The notes under the pieces are model-generated. The model ran no database searches. It was given only the letters and a program-made list of their open reading frames with translations, and was not told the origin of the DNA. From UBA2160 sp964588665 (GTDB lineage Bacteria > Chloroflexota > Dehalococcoidia > Lucifugimonadales > UBA1123), in NCBI GenBank assembly GCA_964588665.1, contig CAZPQQ010000006.1, positions 13,876 to 77,875 of the forward strand: a stretch of 64,000 nucleotides of DNA. The letters run 5' to 3'. Every line of letters begins with the position of its first letter. The first letter of the stretch is position 1. Position numbers and translations under genes: made by a program. Positions 1-7,557 of this stretch are shown here, in pieces.

Positions 1-145
1 CGCGGAGGCGTACAAGGAAGTCGGCTACCCGTACATGCTCATGCCGGACCACGTACCCGAAATGGCAGGCGACAATTCCCAACTGGTGGGCTTTGCCTAC
101 ACGTACGGTTACATCCAGGCGGCGGTCAAGGCGGTCAACCGTTAG
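1..145 (+). CDS. Mannonate dehydratase-like protein, C-terminal end (5' truncated)
   Basis: Only the last 47 codons are in the window; the frame opens before base 1 and ends at TAG 143-145. The peptide contains YKEVGYPYMLMPDHVPEM and ends GYIQAAVKAVNR, matching the C-terminus of UxuA-type mannonate dehydratases, where a conserved Asp-His precedes a glycine-rich turn and a final helix. That family removes water from D-mannonate to give 2-keto-3-deoxygluconate. The enolase-superfamily gene at 1128-2174 is a plausible partner in sugar-acid breakdown. The family call rests on a short tail, so a related TIM-barrel sugar isomerase is possible. Confidence 0.6.
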   Translation, partial: AEAYKEVGYPYMLMPDHVPEMAGDNSQLVGFAYTYGYIQAAVKAVNR

Positions 146-289
146 GGGCAGGCGGCGGCTGGGCAGCGGCGCCGTCATCGATGGCTGCGAGGGGCCGAAG
201 GGACTCGAAGGACGGAAGGACGGACGCTGGGCGCGACCATCCGACAACAACGACTCCGACGTCACACGAGAGCATCGTTTTGGGCGGGT

Positions 290-1108
290 ATGATCGTCGC
301 GGGCTTGCTTGCGTGCGTGGCGTGCGCTGGCTCGTCGGCCACGCCCAAGGCAGTCCCGGCGAGCGAGACAACGCCGATTTCGCCCGAGGCGACCGCTCTG
401 CCGGTCGTCTGGCATCCGGCGTCGAACACCTCCTGGCAGTGGCAGTTGCAGGGCCAGCCGATCGACACTTCCGTCAGAGTCGACATGTACGACATCGACC
501 TCTTCGACAACACCGCGGACGTTGTTGCCGCTCTTCATGACCAGGGCCGAAAGGTTGTGTGCTACGTCAATGCAGGCGGCTGGGAGGACTGGCGGTCGGA
601 CGCGGGCCAGTTCCCGCCAGACGTCCTGGGCAAGAACCTCGACGGCTGGGAAGGCGAGAAGTGGCTCGACATCCGCGAGCTCGATGCTCTGGGACCGATA
701 CTGCGGTCTCGCATGGACTTGTGCCGTGACAAAGGTTTCGACGGCATCGAGCCCGACAACGTGGACGGTTACACCAACGACACCGGTTTTCAATTAACGT
801 ACGAGGACCAAGTGACCTTCAACCGATGGCTCGCCGTTGGAGCGCACGAGCGAGGGCTATCCATCGGTCTCAAGAACGACATGGACCAAATCCCCGACCT
901 GCTGGACGACTTCGACTGGGCGCTCAACGAGCAGTGTTTCCAATTCGACGAGTGCGAGACGCTGGCGCCGTTCATCGAGGCGGGCAAACCCGTCTTCAAC
1001 GTCGAGTACGAGCTTGAGCCCGATGAGTTCTGCGACGAGGCCGTCGCGATGGGCTTCAACTCGCTCAAAAAGAACTGGGACCTCGACGCCTGGCGTCACG
1101 CGTGCTAG
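290..1108 (+). CDS. GH114-type (endo-alpha-1,4-polygalactosaminidase-like) secreted protein
   Basis: The 272-residue protein has a short hydrophobic start (LLACVAC, possible lipobox Cys at residue 9 or 12), a Pro/Thr/Ser linker to about residue 40 and one TIM-barrel domain. Motifs VCYVNAGGWEDWR, GFDGIEPDNVDGY and GLKNDMDQIPDLL are typical of the GH114/TM1410-like family, with acidic residues in the GIEPDNVD strand as likely catalytic groups. Members cleave galactosaminogalactan-type polysaccharides or are uncharacterised. ATG 290 gives an unusually short signal peptide without a basic n-region, but no upstream in-frame start is evident. It is convergent with the next gene, with 19 bp between stops. 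The family is fairly secure; the substrate is unknown. Confidence 0.75.
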   Translation: MIVAGLLACVACAGSSATPKAVPASETTPISPEATALPVVWHPASNTSWQWQLQGQPIDTSVRVDMYDIDLFDNTADVVAALHDQGRKVVCYVNAGGWEDWRSDAGQFPPDVLGKNLDGWEGEKWLDIRELDALGPILRSRMDLCRDKGFDGIEPDNVDGYTNDTGFQLTYEDQVTFNRWLAVGAHERGLSIGLKNDMDQIPDLLDDFDWALNEQCFQFDECETLAPFIEAGKPVFNVEYELEPDEFCDEAVAMGFNSLKKNWDLDAWRHAC

Positions 1109-1127
1109 CGACGGCTCAGTGACGCAA

Positions 1128-2174
1128 TCAGATCATCGCCTCGTTCAGTGCAACCCCGAATCCGGGTTCGTCCGAAGGCTCGATGTGGCCGTCTTTGGCC
1201 CGTGGCTCGCCGATCCAGAGTTCGTCCCTCGCCACGTCCCGTTGCCCCGGCAGCACTTCGGCCAAGTCCATGCAGTCGGACGCCACGATCAGGTGCAGGC
1301 CCCAGACCTCGCCGCCTCGGTGGGGAGAGACGGGAGCGCCGACGCCGCGGGCGATGTCGAGGATGCGGAGACCCGACGTTATGCCGCCGCACCACGTGAT
1401 GTCCGGTTGCCAGAGGTCCAGGGCTCCGGTCAATGCGACCTCGCGGAAGCCGTACTGCGTGAACTCATGCTCGCCGCCCGCAACCAGCACGGGCTTGACC
1501 CGCGACCGCAGCGCTCCCTGACCTTCCAGGTCGTCCGGAGTGAGCACGTCCTCGAACCAGTAGATGTTGAACTCGGCCAGGCGTTCTGCCATCTCGAGGG
1601 TGACTCCGGTGTTCCACGACATGTAGGTGTCGATCATGATCCGCGCGTCCGGACCGAAGATGCTCCTGGCCCGCGACGCTCGATCCACCGCCGTCTGATA
1701 GTCGGCATCGGCGTCGAACCGGTGGGGGAACTTGTGGGCCGTGAAGCCTAACTCCGCGTACCAATCGGCGTCGGCTCCGGTGGCATACGCAGGGACGGCG
1801 CCCTTCGTGCGCTGGCCGATGAGCTCGTGAACGGGCACGCCTTCCGCCTTCCCTAGCAGATCCCAAAGCGCCAGGTCGATGCCGCTGAGCGCCATGACGC
1901 CGATGCCGCGCCGGCCGTACGGGATGGATGCAGCGTACAGAGCATCCCAGGCCGCCGCGATGTCGGCGACGCTGTCCACGCTCCTGCCGACCAATAGCTC
2001 GCCCATGTGTCGGTTCACGACCTCAACGGATGCAACTCCGCCGCCGCCGTAGCCGTAACCGACGACGCCGGTGTCGGACTCGATCCGCACCACGATCTGC
2101 CAGAAGTGGGTGCGCCATGAAGGCTGGACGTGACTGTACTTGGGGTATACGGCTTTAACGTCGGTGATTTTCAT
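1128..2174 (-). CDS. Enolase-superfamily (mandelate racemase/sugar-acid dehydratase) protein
   Basis: A 348-residue protein with an N-terminal capping domain (about 1-110) and a C-terminal barrel. Metal-ligand motifs appear in the family order: Asp in MIDTYMSWN, Glu in YWFEDVL, Glu in GGEHEFTQYGF, then DITWCGGIT and a C-terminal His in SPHRGGEVWG. This fits acid-sugar dehydratases of the mandelate racemase subgroup, which abstract the proton alpha to a carboxylate. The usual barrel Lys-x-Lys is represented only by TAHKFPHRF, so the substrate cannot be read from sequence. ATG 2174 begins the conserved MKITDVKAVYPK strand. It is divergent from the enoyl-CoA hydratase gene across 146 bp. Confidence 0.8.
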   Translation of the reverse strand: MKITDVKAVYPKYSHVQPSWRTHFWQIVVRIESDTGVVGYGYGGGGVASVEVVNRHMGELLVGRSVDSVADIAAAWDALYAASIPYGRRGIGVMALSGIDLALWDLLGKAEGVPVHELIGQRTKGAVPAYATGADADWYAELGFTAHKFPHRFDADADYQTAVDRASRARSIFGPDARIMIDTYMSWNTGVTLEMAERLAEFNIYWFEDVLTPDDLEGQGALRSRVKPVLVAGGEHEFTQYGFREVALTGALDLWQPDITWCGGITSGLRILDIARGVGAPVSPHRGGEVWGLHLIVASDCMDLAEVLPGQRDVARDELWIGEPRAKDGHIEPSDEPGFGVALNEAMI

Positions 2175-2270
2175 CGTTTGACCCTCTGTATGGATTTGGG
2201 GCCTTCCGGCGCCTCAATCCTACTAGCAGCAGGCACGGACGGCAAGACAGGAACTATTGTGCTAAGATTG

Positions 2271-2282
2271 GCCCAATTGGGC
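2271..2282. promoter_or_regulatory. 12-bp palindrome in a divergent intergenic region
   Basis: GCCCAATTGGGC is a perfect dyad between the divergent enolase-superfamily and enoyl-CoA hydratase genes, 39 bp before the latter's ATG and just after a TAAGAT that could be a -10. The position would suit an operator acting on one or both genes. No regulator is identified, and a 12-bp dyad could occur by chance. Confidence 0.3.
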
Positions 2283-2320
2283 GCTCCCTGACCCTGACGA
2301 TCAAGCTGAGGAGAGTACGG

Positions 2321-3100
2321 ATGGCATACGAAAATATCCTGACTGAAGTTCGAGGGCGAGTGGGGATTCTCACGATGAACCGGCCGGACAAACTTAACGC
2401 CATGACCCGCCTGATGGACCAAGAGCTCCGCACCCAGATTGCCGAGTGGAACGAAGACGACTCGATCGGCGCGATTGTCTGGACGGGAGCGGGCAGAGGG
2501 TTCTGCTCGGGCGCGGACATTGGCGGCTTCGAGGCCCGCGTGCACGGTATGGCGCCGGACGCCCCTCCTGAGCCGCCGAAAGAGAGCTGGATCGACATGA
2601 TCAAGTCAGCGAAACCGGTCGTTGCAGCAATCAACGGCGCCTCAATTGGCGAAGGACTGACTCGCACGCTGACATGCGATGTTCGCGTCGCCGCCGAAAG
2701 CGCGAGACTGTCGTTTCGATTCCTCCGCGTGGGTGTGACTCCTGAAGTGGCCAGCACCCACTACGCCGTCTACCTGATCGGCCTCGGGCGGGCGCTCGAG
2801 CTGATGTTGACCGGAGAGATAATCATGGCGGCCGAGGCTTATCGGATCGGACTGGTCAACCACGTATACCCCGACGACGAGATGCTCGACAAGGCCGTGG
2901 AGCTGGCCGCGAACATCGCCGACAACCCTACCTGGAACCTGGGGCAAGTTAAACGGCTTGTCCACCAGGATTACCTGGAACACGATATCGACAAGGTGCT
3001 GGCAGACGAAAGCGTGATTTTCCGTGAATCTCAGGGTCGCGAAGCCCATCGCGAGGCACTGGAGGCGTTCCGAGAGAACCGCCCTCCAAAGTTCCACTGA
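2321..3100 (+). CDS. Enoyl-CoA hydratase/isomerase family protein
   Basis: A 259-residue crotonase-fold protein. The start MAYENILTEVRGRVGILTMNRPDKLNAM is typical, the oxyanion-hole segment is GRGFCSGADIGGF near residues 63-75, and the second half has AAINGASIGEGL and GLVNHVYPDDEM. Crotonases hydrate or isomerise acyl-CoA double bonds. The second catalytic Glu of true hydratases is not obvious (FRFLRVGVTPEVAS lies in that region), so isomerase, hydrolase or another crotonase activity is possible. The ATG has a good Shine-Dalgarno (GAGGAG). It appears monocistronic, followed by a repeat-containing gap. Confidence 0.8.
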   Translation: MAYENILTEVRGRVGILTMNRPDKLNAMTRLMDQELRTQIAEWNEDDSIGAIVWTGAGRGFCSGADIGGFEARVHGMAPDAPPEPPKESWIDMIKSAKPVVAAINGASIGEGLTRTLTCDVRVAAESARLSFRFLRVGVTPEVASTHYAVYLIGLGRALELMLTGEIIMAAEAYRIGLVNHVYPDDEMLDKAVELAANIADNPTWNLGQVKRLVHQDYLEHDIDKVLADESVIFRESQGREAHREALEAFRENRPPKFH

Positions 3101-3170
3101 CGATTCGTGTCATTCGAAAGGTTCACCGTCCGGAGTGATTGGCCGGGCGAGAGCGAACCCGTCGCCGATC

Positions 3171-3222
3171 TGTCATCCTGAACACCCATATGTCATCCTG
3201 AACGTAGTGAAGGATCTAGGGC
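3171..3222 (+). repeat. Partial copy of dispersed repeat family A (TGTCATCCTGA type)
   Basis: TGTCATCCTGAAC occurs twice, at 3171-3183 and 3191-3203; the second is followed by GTAGTGAAGGATCTAGGGCC. The same left half recurs at 58762-58792. Only half of the foldback seen at 19731-19829, 58762-58860 and 63686-63776 is present here. The rest of the gap 3101-3361 shows no gene. Confidence 0.75.
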
Positions 3223-3361
3223 CCCGCAGGCAATCGAGCATCGTGTCGCGCCAAGCCCCGTCGCCGGCAGTTCATACTGACAACAGCCTTGGTTGGCAGA
3301 CGCATCACAGGGCAGCGACATGAACGGATACACGAAGCCGCACCGTGGAGAGGCTCCGTAA

Positions 3362-4075
3362 TTGAGTTCGAATCCCGACAAACCGATCGTGGCCGTAACT
3401 GCCAGCAAGGCAAAATACGCCGAGCCGTACACTGCCTGCGTTGAGCGGGCGGGCGGCGAGCCGTGGGTGGTGCTGCCGGATCATGGCGTCGCGCCCCAAG
3501 AGGTCCTCGATCGAGCACAGGCCCTGGTCTTGTCCGGAGGAGCGGATATCCACCCGTCGAACTACGGCGGCACGCTCGGGGCGGACGAAAAACTGTTGCT
3601 GAACCCCGAGCGCGACGAAATGGAGATCGCCCTGGCTCGGGAAGCCTTGGACGCCGACCTCCCGATATACGGCATTTGCCGCGGCATGCAAATCCTGAAC
3701 GTGGCCATGGGAGGGTCTCTGATCAGAGACCTTGCAGCCCATGCCGTCACGGCGGGCGAGTCCGTGTACCACCGAATCTACATAGCGCCCGGGAGCAAAT
3801 TGGCGGCCGTTGTCGGTTCCGGGGGATTCGTTCGCGTGAACAGCCGCCACCGTCACGGAGCTCGCGACGCGCACAAGTCGCGATCCCTTCTGGCGTCGGC
3901 CTACTCGCTCGAAGACGGGATCATCGAAGCGCTCGAAAGCCCGGATCATCGATGGGTGATCGGGGTGCAATTCCACCCCGAGCGGCGACTTGAGGTCCCT
4001 CCCCATTTTGACCGATTGTTCCAGTCGCTCGTTGAGCGTGCCGCCGAGCGATTGGAAGCCGTTCAAAAGGGATGA
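3362..4075 (+). CDS. Class I glutamine amidotransferase-like hydrolase (peptidase C26, PuuD-like)
   Basis: The 237-residue protein has the gamma-glutamyl hydrolase/PuuD layout: an early VLSGGADIHPSNYGG, nucleophile Cys in YGICRGMQILNVAMGG near residue 105, and catalytic His-Glu in GVQFHPERR near residue 205. PuuD hydrolyses gamma-glutamyl-GABA in putrescine breakdown; other members act on polyglutamates or unknown amides. No putrescine-pathway neighbour is present, so substrate is open. The start is a TTG preceded by GGAGAGG; there is no ATG near the conserved N-terminal strand KPIVAVTASK. Confidence 0.8.
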   Translation: MSSNPDKPIVAVTASKAKYAEPYTACVERAGGEPWVVLPDHGVAPQEVLDRAQALVLSGGADIHPSNYGGTLGADEKLLLNPERDEMEIALAREALDADLPIYGICRGMQILNVAMGGSLIRDLAAHAVTAGESVYHRIYIAPGSKLAAVVGSGGFVRVNSRHRHGARDAHKSRSLLASAYSLEDGIIEALESPDHRWVIGVQFHPERRLEVPPHFDRLFQSLVERAAERLEAVQKG

Positions 4076-4091
4076 AGTTTGGGCGTCAAGC

Positions 4092-4100
4092 TGGTATAAT
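4092..4100 (+). promoter_or_regulatory. Putative extended -10 promoter of gyrA
   Basis: TGGTATAAT at 4092-4100 is a consensus -10 with the TG extension; no good -35 lies 16-18 bp upstream, as is common for extended -10 promoters. It would give gyrA a leader of about 265 nt (4106-4370). That leader, the gap between the amidotransferase gene and gyrA, shows no gene or riboswitch I can name. Confidence 0.5.
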
Positions 4101-4370
4101 TACAGCGGCAAAATCTATATGTTGTATATATGCAAATCCCGAACCACTCCATACTGTGAGTAACGACCTTCCCGACCGCTTATGGCATCATCGCCAAACC
4201 GCCCCCGCTCTCCGTGTCGTAGACGTGAGGGCGCCAACAGGTTTGAAGCGTCCGCGGGAGTGTTCACGTAGCTCTTTCAAAACATGCCGTGCCAACGAAG
4301 CGCGGCAAACGGCAATCAGTCCGGATCGGCTGATCGAACCAAGAACTGAACTCAGCATCAGGAGTCGTCA

Positions 4371-6968
4371 ATGGTAACCAAGACCGAGTTCGGATTCATC
4401 CGGCCCACCCAGATCGTCGACGAGATGCGCACCTCGTACCTGGATTACGCGATGAGCGTCATCGTGGCCAGGGCGCTGCCCGACATCCGTGACGGTCTCA
4501 AGCCGGTGCAGCGTCGCATCCTGTTCGCGATGAACGACCTGGGGATGAGGCCCGGCACTCCTCACAAGAAGAGCGCTCGTCTGGTCGGCGAAGTGCTCGG
4601 CAAGTGGCACCCCCACGGCGAGCTGGCCGTTTACGACGCGATGGTTCGGATGGCCCAACCGTTCAGCCTTCGTGTTCCGCTCGTCGACGGCCAGGGCAAC
4701 TTCGGCAGCCAGGACAACGACCCCGCGGCGGCCATGCGGTACACCGAAGCCCGCCTCGCGCCGGTGGCCGACGAGATGCTGGCTAACATCGACCAGGAAA
4801 CCGTCGACTACGCGGACAACTTCGACGCCTCGCTCAGAGAGCCGCTCGTACTGCCCGCCAGGCTCCCGAACCTGCTCATCAACGGGGCATCCGGCATCGC
4901 GGTCGGAATGGCCACCAATATCCCTCCCCACAACCCAACCGAGATATGCAACGCGGTAATTCACCTGGTCGACAACCCCGACGCGACCTCTGAAGACCTC
5001 ATGAAGTTCGTCAAAGGCCCTGATTTCCCGACAGGCGGCACGATCATGGGACGCGAGGGCATTCGAAACGCCTACACGACCGGCCGAGGGCAGATCATCG
5101 TTCGGTCCAAGGCCGAGATTGAGGAGATACCTCGCACCAACCGGATGCAGATCATCATCACGGAGATTCCCTTTCAGGTCAACAAGGCTGCGCTGGTCGA
5201 GAAGATCGCGGGCTTGGTGAAAGAGAAACGGGTCGAGGGAATAAGTGAGATCCGCGACGAGTCCGACAGACAGGGCATGCGGATAGTGTTCGAGCTACGC
5301 GGCGGCACGCAACCGCAGATCGTCCTCAACAACCTATACAAGCACTCGGCATTGCAGAACTCGTTCTCGGCCAACATGCTGGCGCTCGTGGACGGGATGC
5401 CGCGCATCATCACGCTGAGGGAGGCGCTGCATCAGTTCATCATCTTCCGCCGGAGTGTCGTCCGACGCAGGACCGAATACGAACTGCGTCGAGCCCGCGC
5501 CCGCGCCCACATTCTCGCCGGACTCAGAATCGCGATCAGCAACCTGGATGAGGTCATCAGGCTGATCCGGGCTTCCGACAACGCGGAGGCCGCCCGCGGT
5601 GAACTCATCGCCCGGTTCGGACTCGACGAACCCCAGGCGCAGGCCATCCTGGACATGCAGCTCAGGCGCCTAGCCGCCCTGGAGCGCGAGCGCCTCGAAC
5701 AGGAGTACCAGGACCTGCAGGAGTCCATCCGAGGGATGGAAGAACTTCTAGCCGACGAGCAGAAGATCCTCGCCGAGGTCAAAGACGAAACGGCCGCCAT
5801 CAAGAAGAAATACGGCTCGAAGCGACGCACCGACATCAGCGGCGACGCCCATGACCTCGACCGCGAGGACCTCGAACCACATGACCAGATCGTGGTCACT
5901 CTGAGCCGCGCGGGTTACGTCAAGCGCATCCTGGCGAGCACCTACCGCAACCAGCATCGCGGCGGCAAGGGCGTCGTCAGCATGAACAAGCGCGACGACG
6001 ACGCCGTGAAGCACATACTCGTCATCGACACCCACACCAGATTGCTGTTTTTCACGAACAAAGGCCGGGTTTTCTCGCTTACCGCGTACGAACTCAGGGC
6101 AGACGCCCAACGCAACAGTCGAGGCGTCCCCGTGGCCAACGTGCTGGCCGTCGGCGACACCGAGAAGATCAGCGCCATCATCGACATCACCAAGCAGGAA
6201 CTGGAGAACGGCGTCGACCGATACGTCGTTCTGGCCACCCACACCGGCAGGATCAAGAGAATCGCCCTCAACTCGGTGTCGAGCATACGCGCATCCGGCC
6301 TGATCATCATGAACCTCAAGCCAGACGACGAGCTGGTCTCAGTGAGGATGGCATCGGAAGGCGAGGACGTGATCTTCGTCTCCGAAAACGGCATGTCCAT
6401 CAGGTTCCCCGTGATGGCCGTTCCGCTGCGACAGCGGGCCGCGGGCGGAGTCAAAGGCATGTCGTTGCGAGGCGATGACACCGTTGTCTCTATGGATGTC
6501 GGCTCGCCAGAACACAGATTGCTGGTAATCAGCCGGCTGGGATTCGGTAAACTGACGCCTCTCGACTCGTACCGCACTCAGGGAAGAGGCGGCATTGGCA
6601 TCAAGACGTTCAACATCCGCACCAAGACCGGCCCGGTCGCGGACGCCAAGATCATCGACGACAGCAAAGAGGTCTACGTGGTCTCGGAGCAGGCGCAGGT
6701 GCTGCGCACGAACCTGTCCGAAATCCGCAGCATGGGCCGCGCCACTCAAGGTGTGACCATATTCAAGCCTGCAAGCGGCGACTTCGTTTCGTCGATCGCG
6801 GTCGTTAGCGATCTGGACCTCGACGAAGGCGACGACGACGCAGACCCGAAGGCAAAGGGCAACGGAAAAGGCAAAGCGAACGGCAAGGGTAAAGCCAACG
6901 GCAAGTCGAAGAACGGCAACGGCCGCAACGGCGCCCAGCAACCGCCGCTGACGGGCCTCGAGGAGTAG
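4371..6968 (+). CDS. gyrA: DNA gyrase subunit A
   Basis: The 865-residue protein is the breakage-reunion subunit that, with GyrB, introduces negative supercoils. The 5Y-CAP domain holds catalytic Tyr124 in AMRYTEARL; a coiled coil follows around 370-480, and beta-pinwheel repeats run to about 830 (GVPVANVLAVGD, RAAGGVKGMSL, GRGGIGIKTFNIRT). The GyrA box reads QHRGGKG, with His where the consensus has Arg/Lys, and separates gyrase from ParC. The equivalent of E. coli Ser83 is Leu85 (HPHGELAVYDA), a residue linked to quinolone resistance. The tail (about 835-858) is low-complexity Lys/Gly/Asn. gyrB is not in the window. Confidence 0.97.
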   Translation: MVTKTEFGFIRPTQIVDEMRTSYLDYAMSVIVARALPDIRDGLKPVQRRILFAMNDLGMRPGTPHKKSARLVGEVLGKWHPHGELAVYDAMVRMAQPFSLRVPLVDGQGNFGSQDNDPAAAMRYTEARLAPVADEMLANIDQETVDYADNFDASLREPLVLPARLPNLLINGASGIAVGMATNIPPHNPTEICNAVIHLVDNPDATSEDLMKFVKGPDFPTGGTIMGREGIRNAYTTGRGQIIVRSKAEIEEIPRTNRMQIIITEIPFQVNKAALVEKIAGLVKEKRVEGISEIRDESDRQGMRIVFELRGGTQPQIVLNNLYKHSALQNSFSANMLALVDGMPRIITLREALHQFIIFRRSVVRRRTEYELRRARARAHILAGLRIAISNLDEVIRLIRASDNAEAARGELIARFGLDEPQAQAILDMQLRRLAALERERLEQEYQDLQESIRGMEELLADEQKILAEVKDETAAIKKKYGSKRRTDISGDAHDLDREDLEPHDQIVVTLSRAGYVKRILASTYRNQHRGGKGVVSMNKRDDDAVKHILVIDTHTRLLFFTNKGRVFSLTAYELRADAQRNSRGVPVANVLAVGDTEKISAIIDITKQELENGVDRYVVLATHTGRIKRIALNSVSSIRASGLIIMNLKPDDELVSVRMASEGEDVIFVSENGMSIRFPVMAVPLRQRAAGGVKGMSLRGDDTVVSMDVGSPEHRLLVISRLGFGKLTPLDSYRTQGRGGIGIKTFNIRTKTGPVADAKIIDDSKEVYVVSEQAQVLRTNLSEIRSMGRATQGVTIFKPASGDFVSSIAVVSDLDLDEGDDDADPKAKGNGKGKANGKGKANGKSKNGNGRNGAQQPPLTGLEE

Positions 6969-7035
6969 CGGGTCGGGCATCGACGTGATCCCCGCCCCGA
7001 AACTCTGGGTGAGCAATCGTGTTGGTAATCGAAGC

Positions 7036-7070
7036 CCCGGAGGTCTTCCGGCATTCCGGCGACCTCCGGG
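7036..7070. terminator. Strong hairpin downstream of gyrA
   Basis: CCCGGAGGTC (7036-7045) and GACCTCCGGG (7061-7070) form a perfect 10-bp stem around a 15-nt loop that contains TTCCGG twice. There is no T-run after it, so it may be a weak intrinsic terminator or an RNA-stabilising 3' hairpin for gyrA. Confidence 0.5.
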
Positions 7071-7168
7071 CAAAGTAAAGCGACCACGACCCTCGCGACC
7101 CGGCCTTCAGCCATCGCAGTCCCAAAGTCCCGGTGCAATAGTGTCACCCCCATGTTGAGCGGTGATTC

Positions 7169-7516
7169 GTGACGAGCGTAAACATTCGGGAGTTGATACC
7201 TAAGAACGTTCTTGGCTCGCGGGATACGGCTAGGATCATCGCCTCGGATATTGCCCAGGCAGTCTCCGAAGGCCACGGCAGCTTCGAGATTGACCTGCAG
7301 GGAGTGCTCGGATTCGCCCCTGCGTTTTTCAGTGAACCGCTGTCCATGATCGGTGAGGCGTCTCAAGAGCACAGTGTTCCGCTGTTGAAACTGGTGATCG
7401 CTCATCCACCGACAGGGCTTTCATACAAACACCACGCCGTGTGCAGGCCCCATGGGTTGGCCATCTCCGAGAGCAAGGATGGCGATTGGCTGATCACTCC
7501 GACGAGTCCTCGGTGA
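7169..7516 (+). CDS. STAS-like (DUF4325-type) small protein
   Basis: This 115-residue protein begins at GTG 7169. A segment resembling a STAS-like fold runs through SRDTARIIASDIAQ, then SFEIDLQGVLGFAPAFFSEPLSMIGE near 38-63, where DUF4325 proteins have a D-F-x-G-V strand followed by a Ser/Phe loop. Such proteins often accompany anti-sigma-type kinases or phage modules; here the neighbours are gyrA and an MMPL exporter, with 41 bp to the latter. Function unknown; the assignment rests on pattern similarity only. Confidence 0.55.
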   Translation: MTSVNIRELIPKNVLGSRDTARIIASDIAQAVSEGHGSFEIDLQGVLGFAPAFFSEPLSMIGEASQEHSVPLLKLVIAHPPTGLSYKHHAVCRPHGLAISESKDGDWLITPTSPR

Positions 7517-7557
7517 CCTACTTCCTTTACGCGTGGCTGGGCGGCCAAGGCCAGTAG

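Noticed and set aside
4072..4377. 101-codon frame in the gyrA leader
   Set aside because: No ribosome site, low-quality composition and overlap with the gyrA start; leader sequence is more likely.
4368..7405. Long antisense frames across gyrA
   Set aside because: They mirror the codon bias of a well-conserved sense gene and show no family similarity or ribosome sites.
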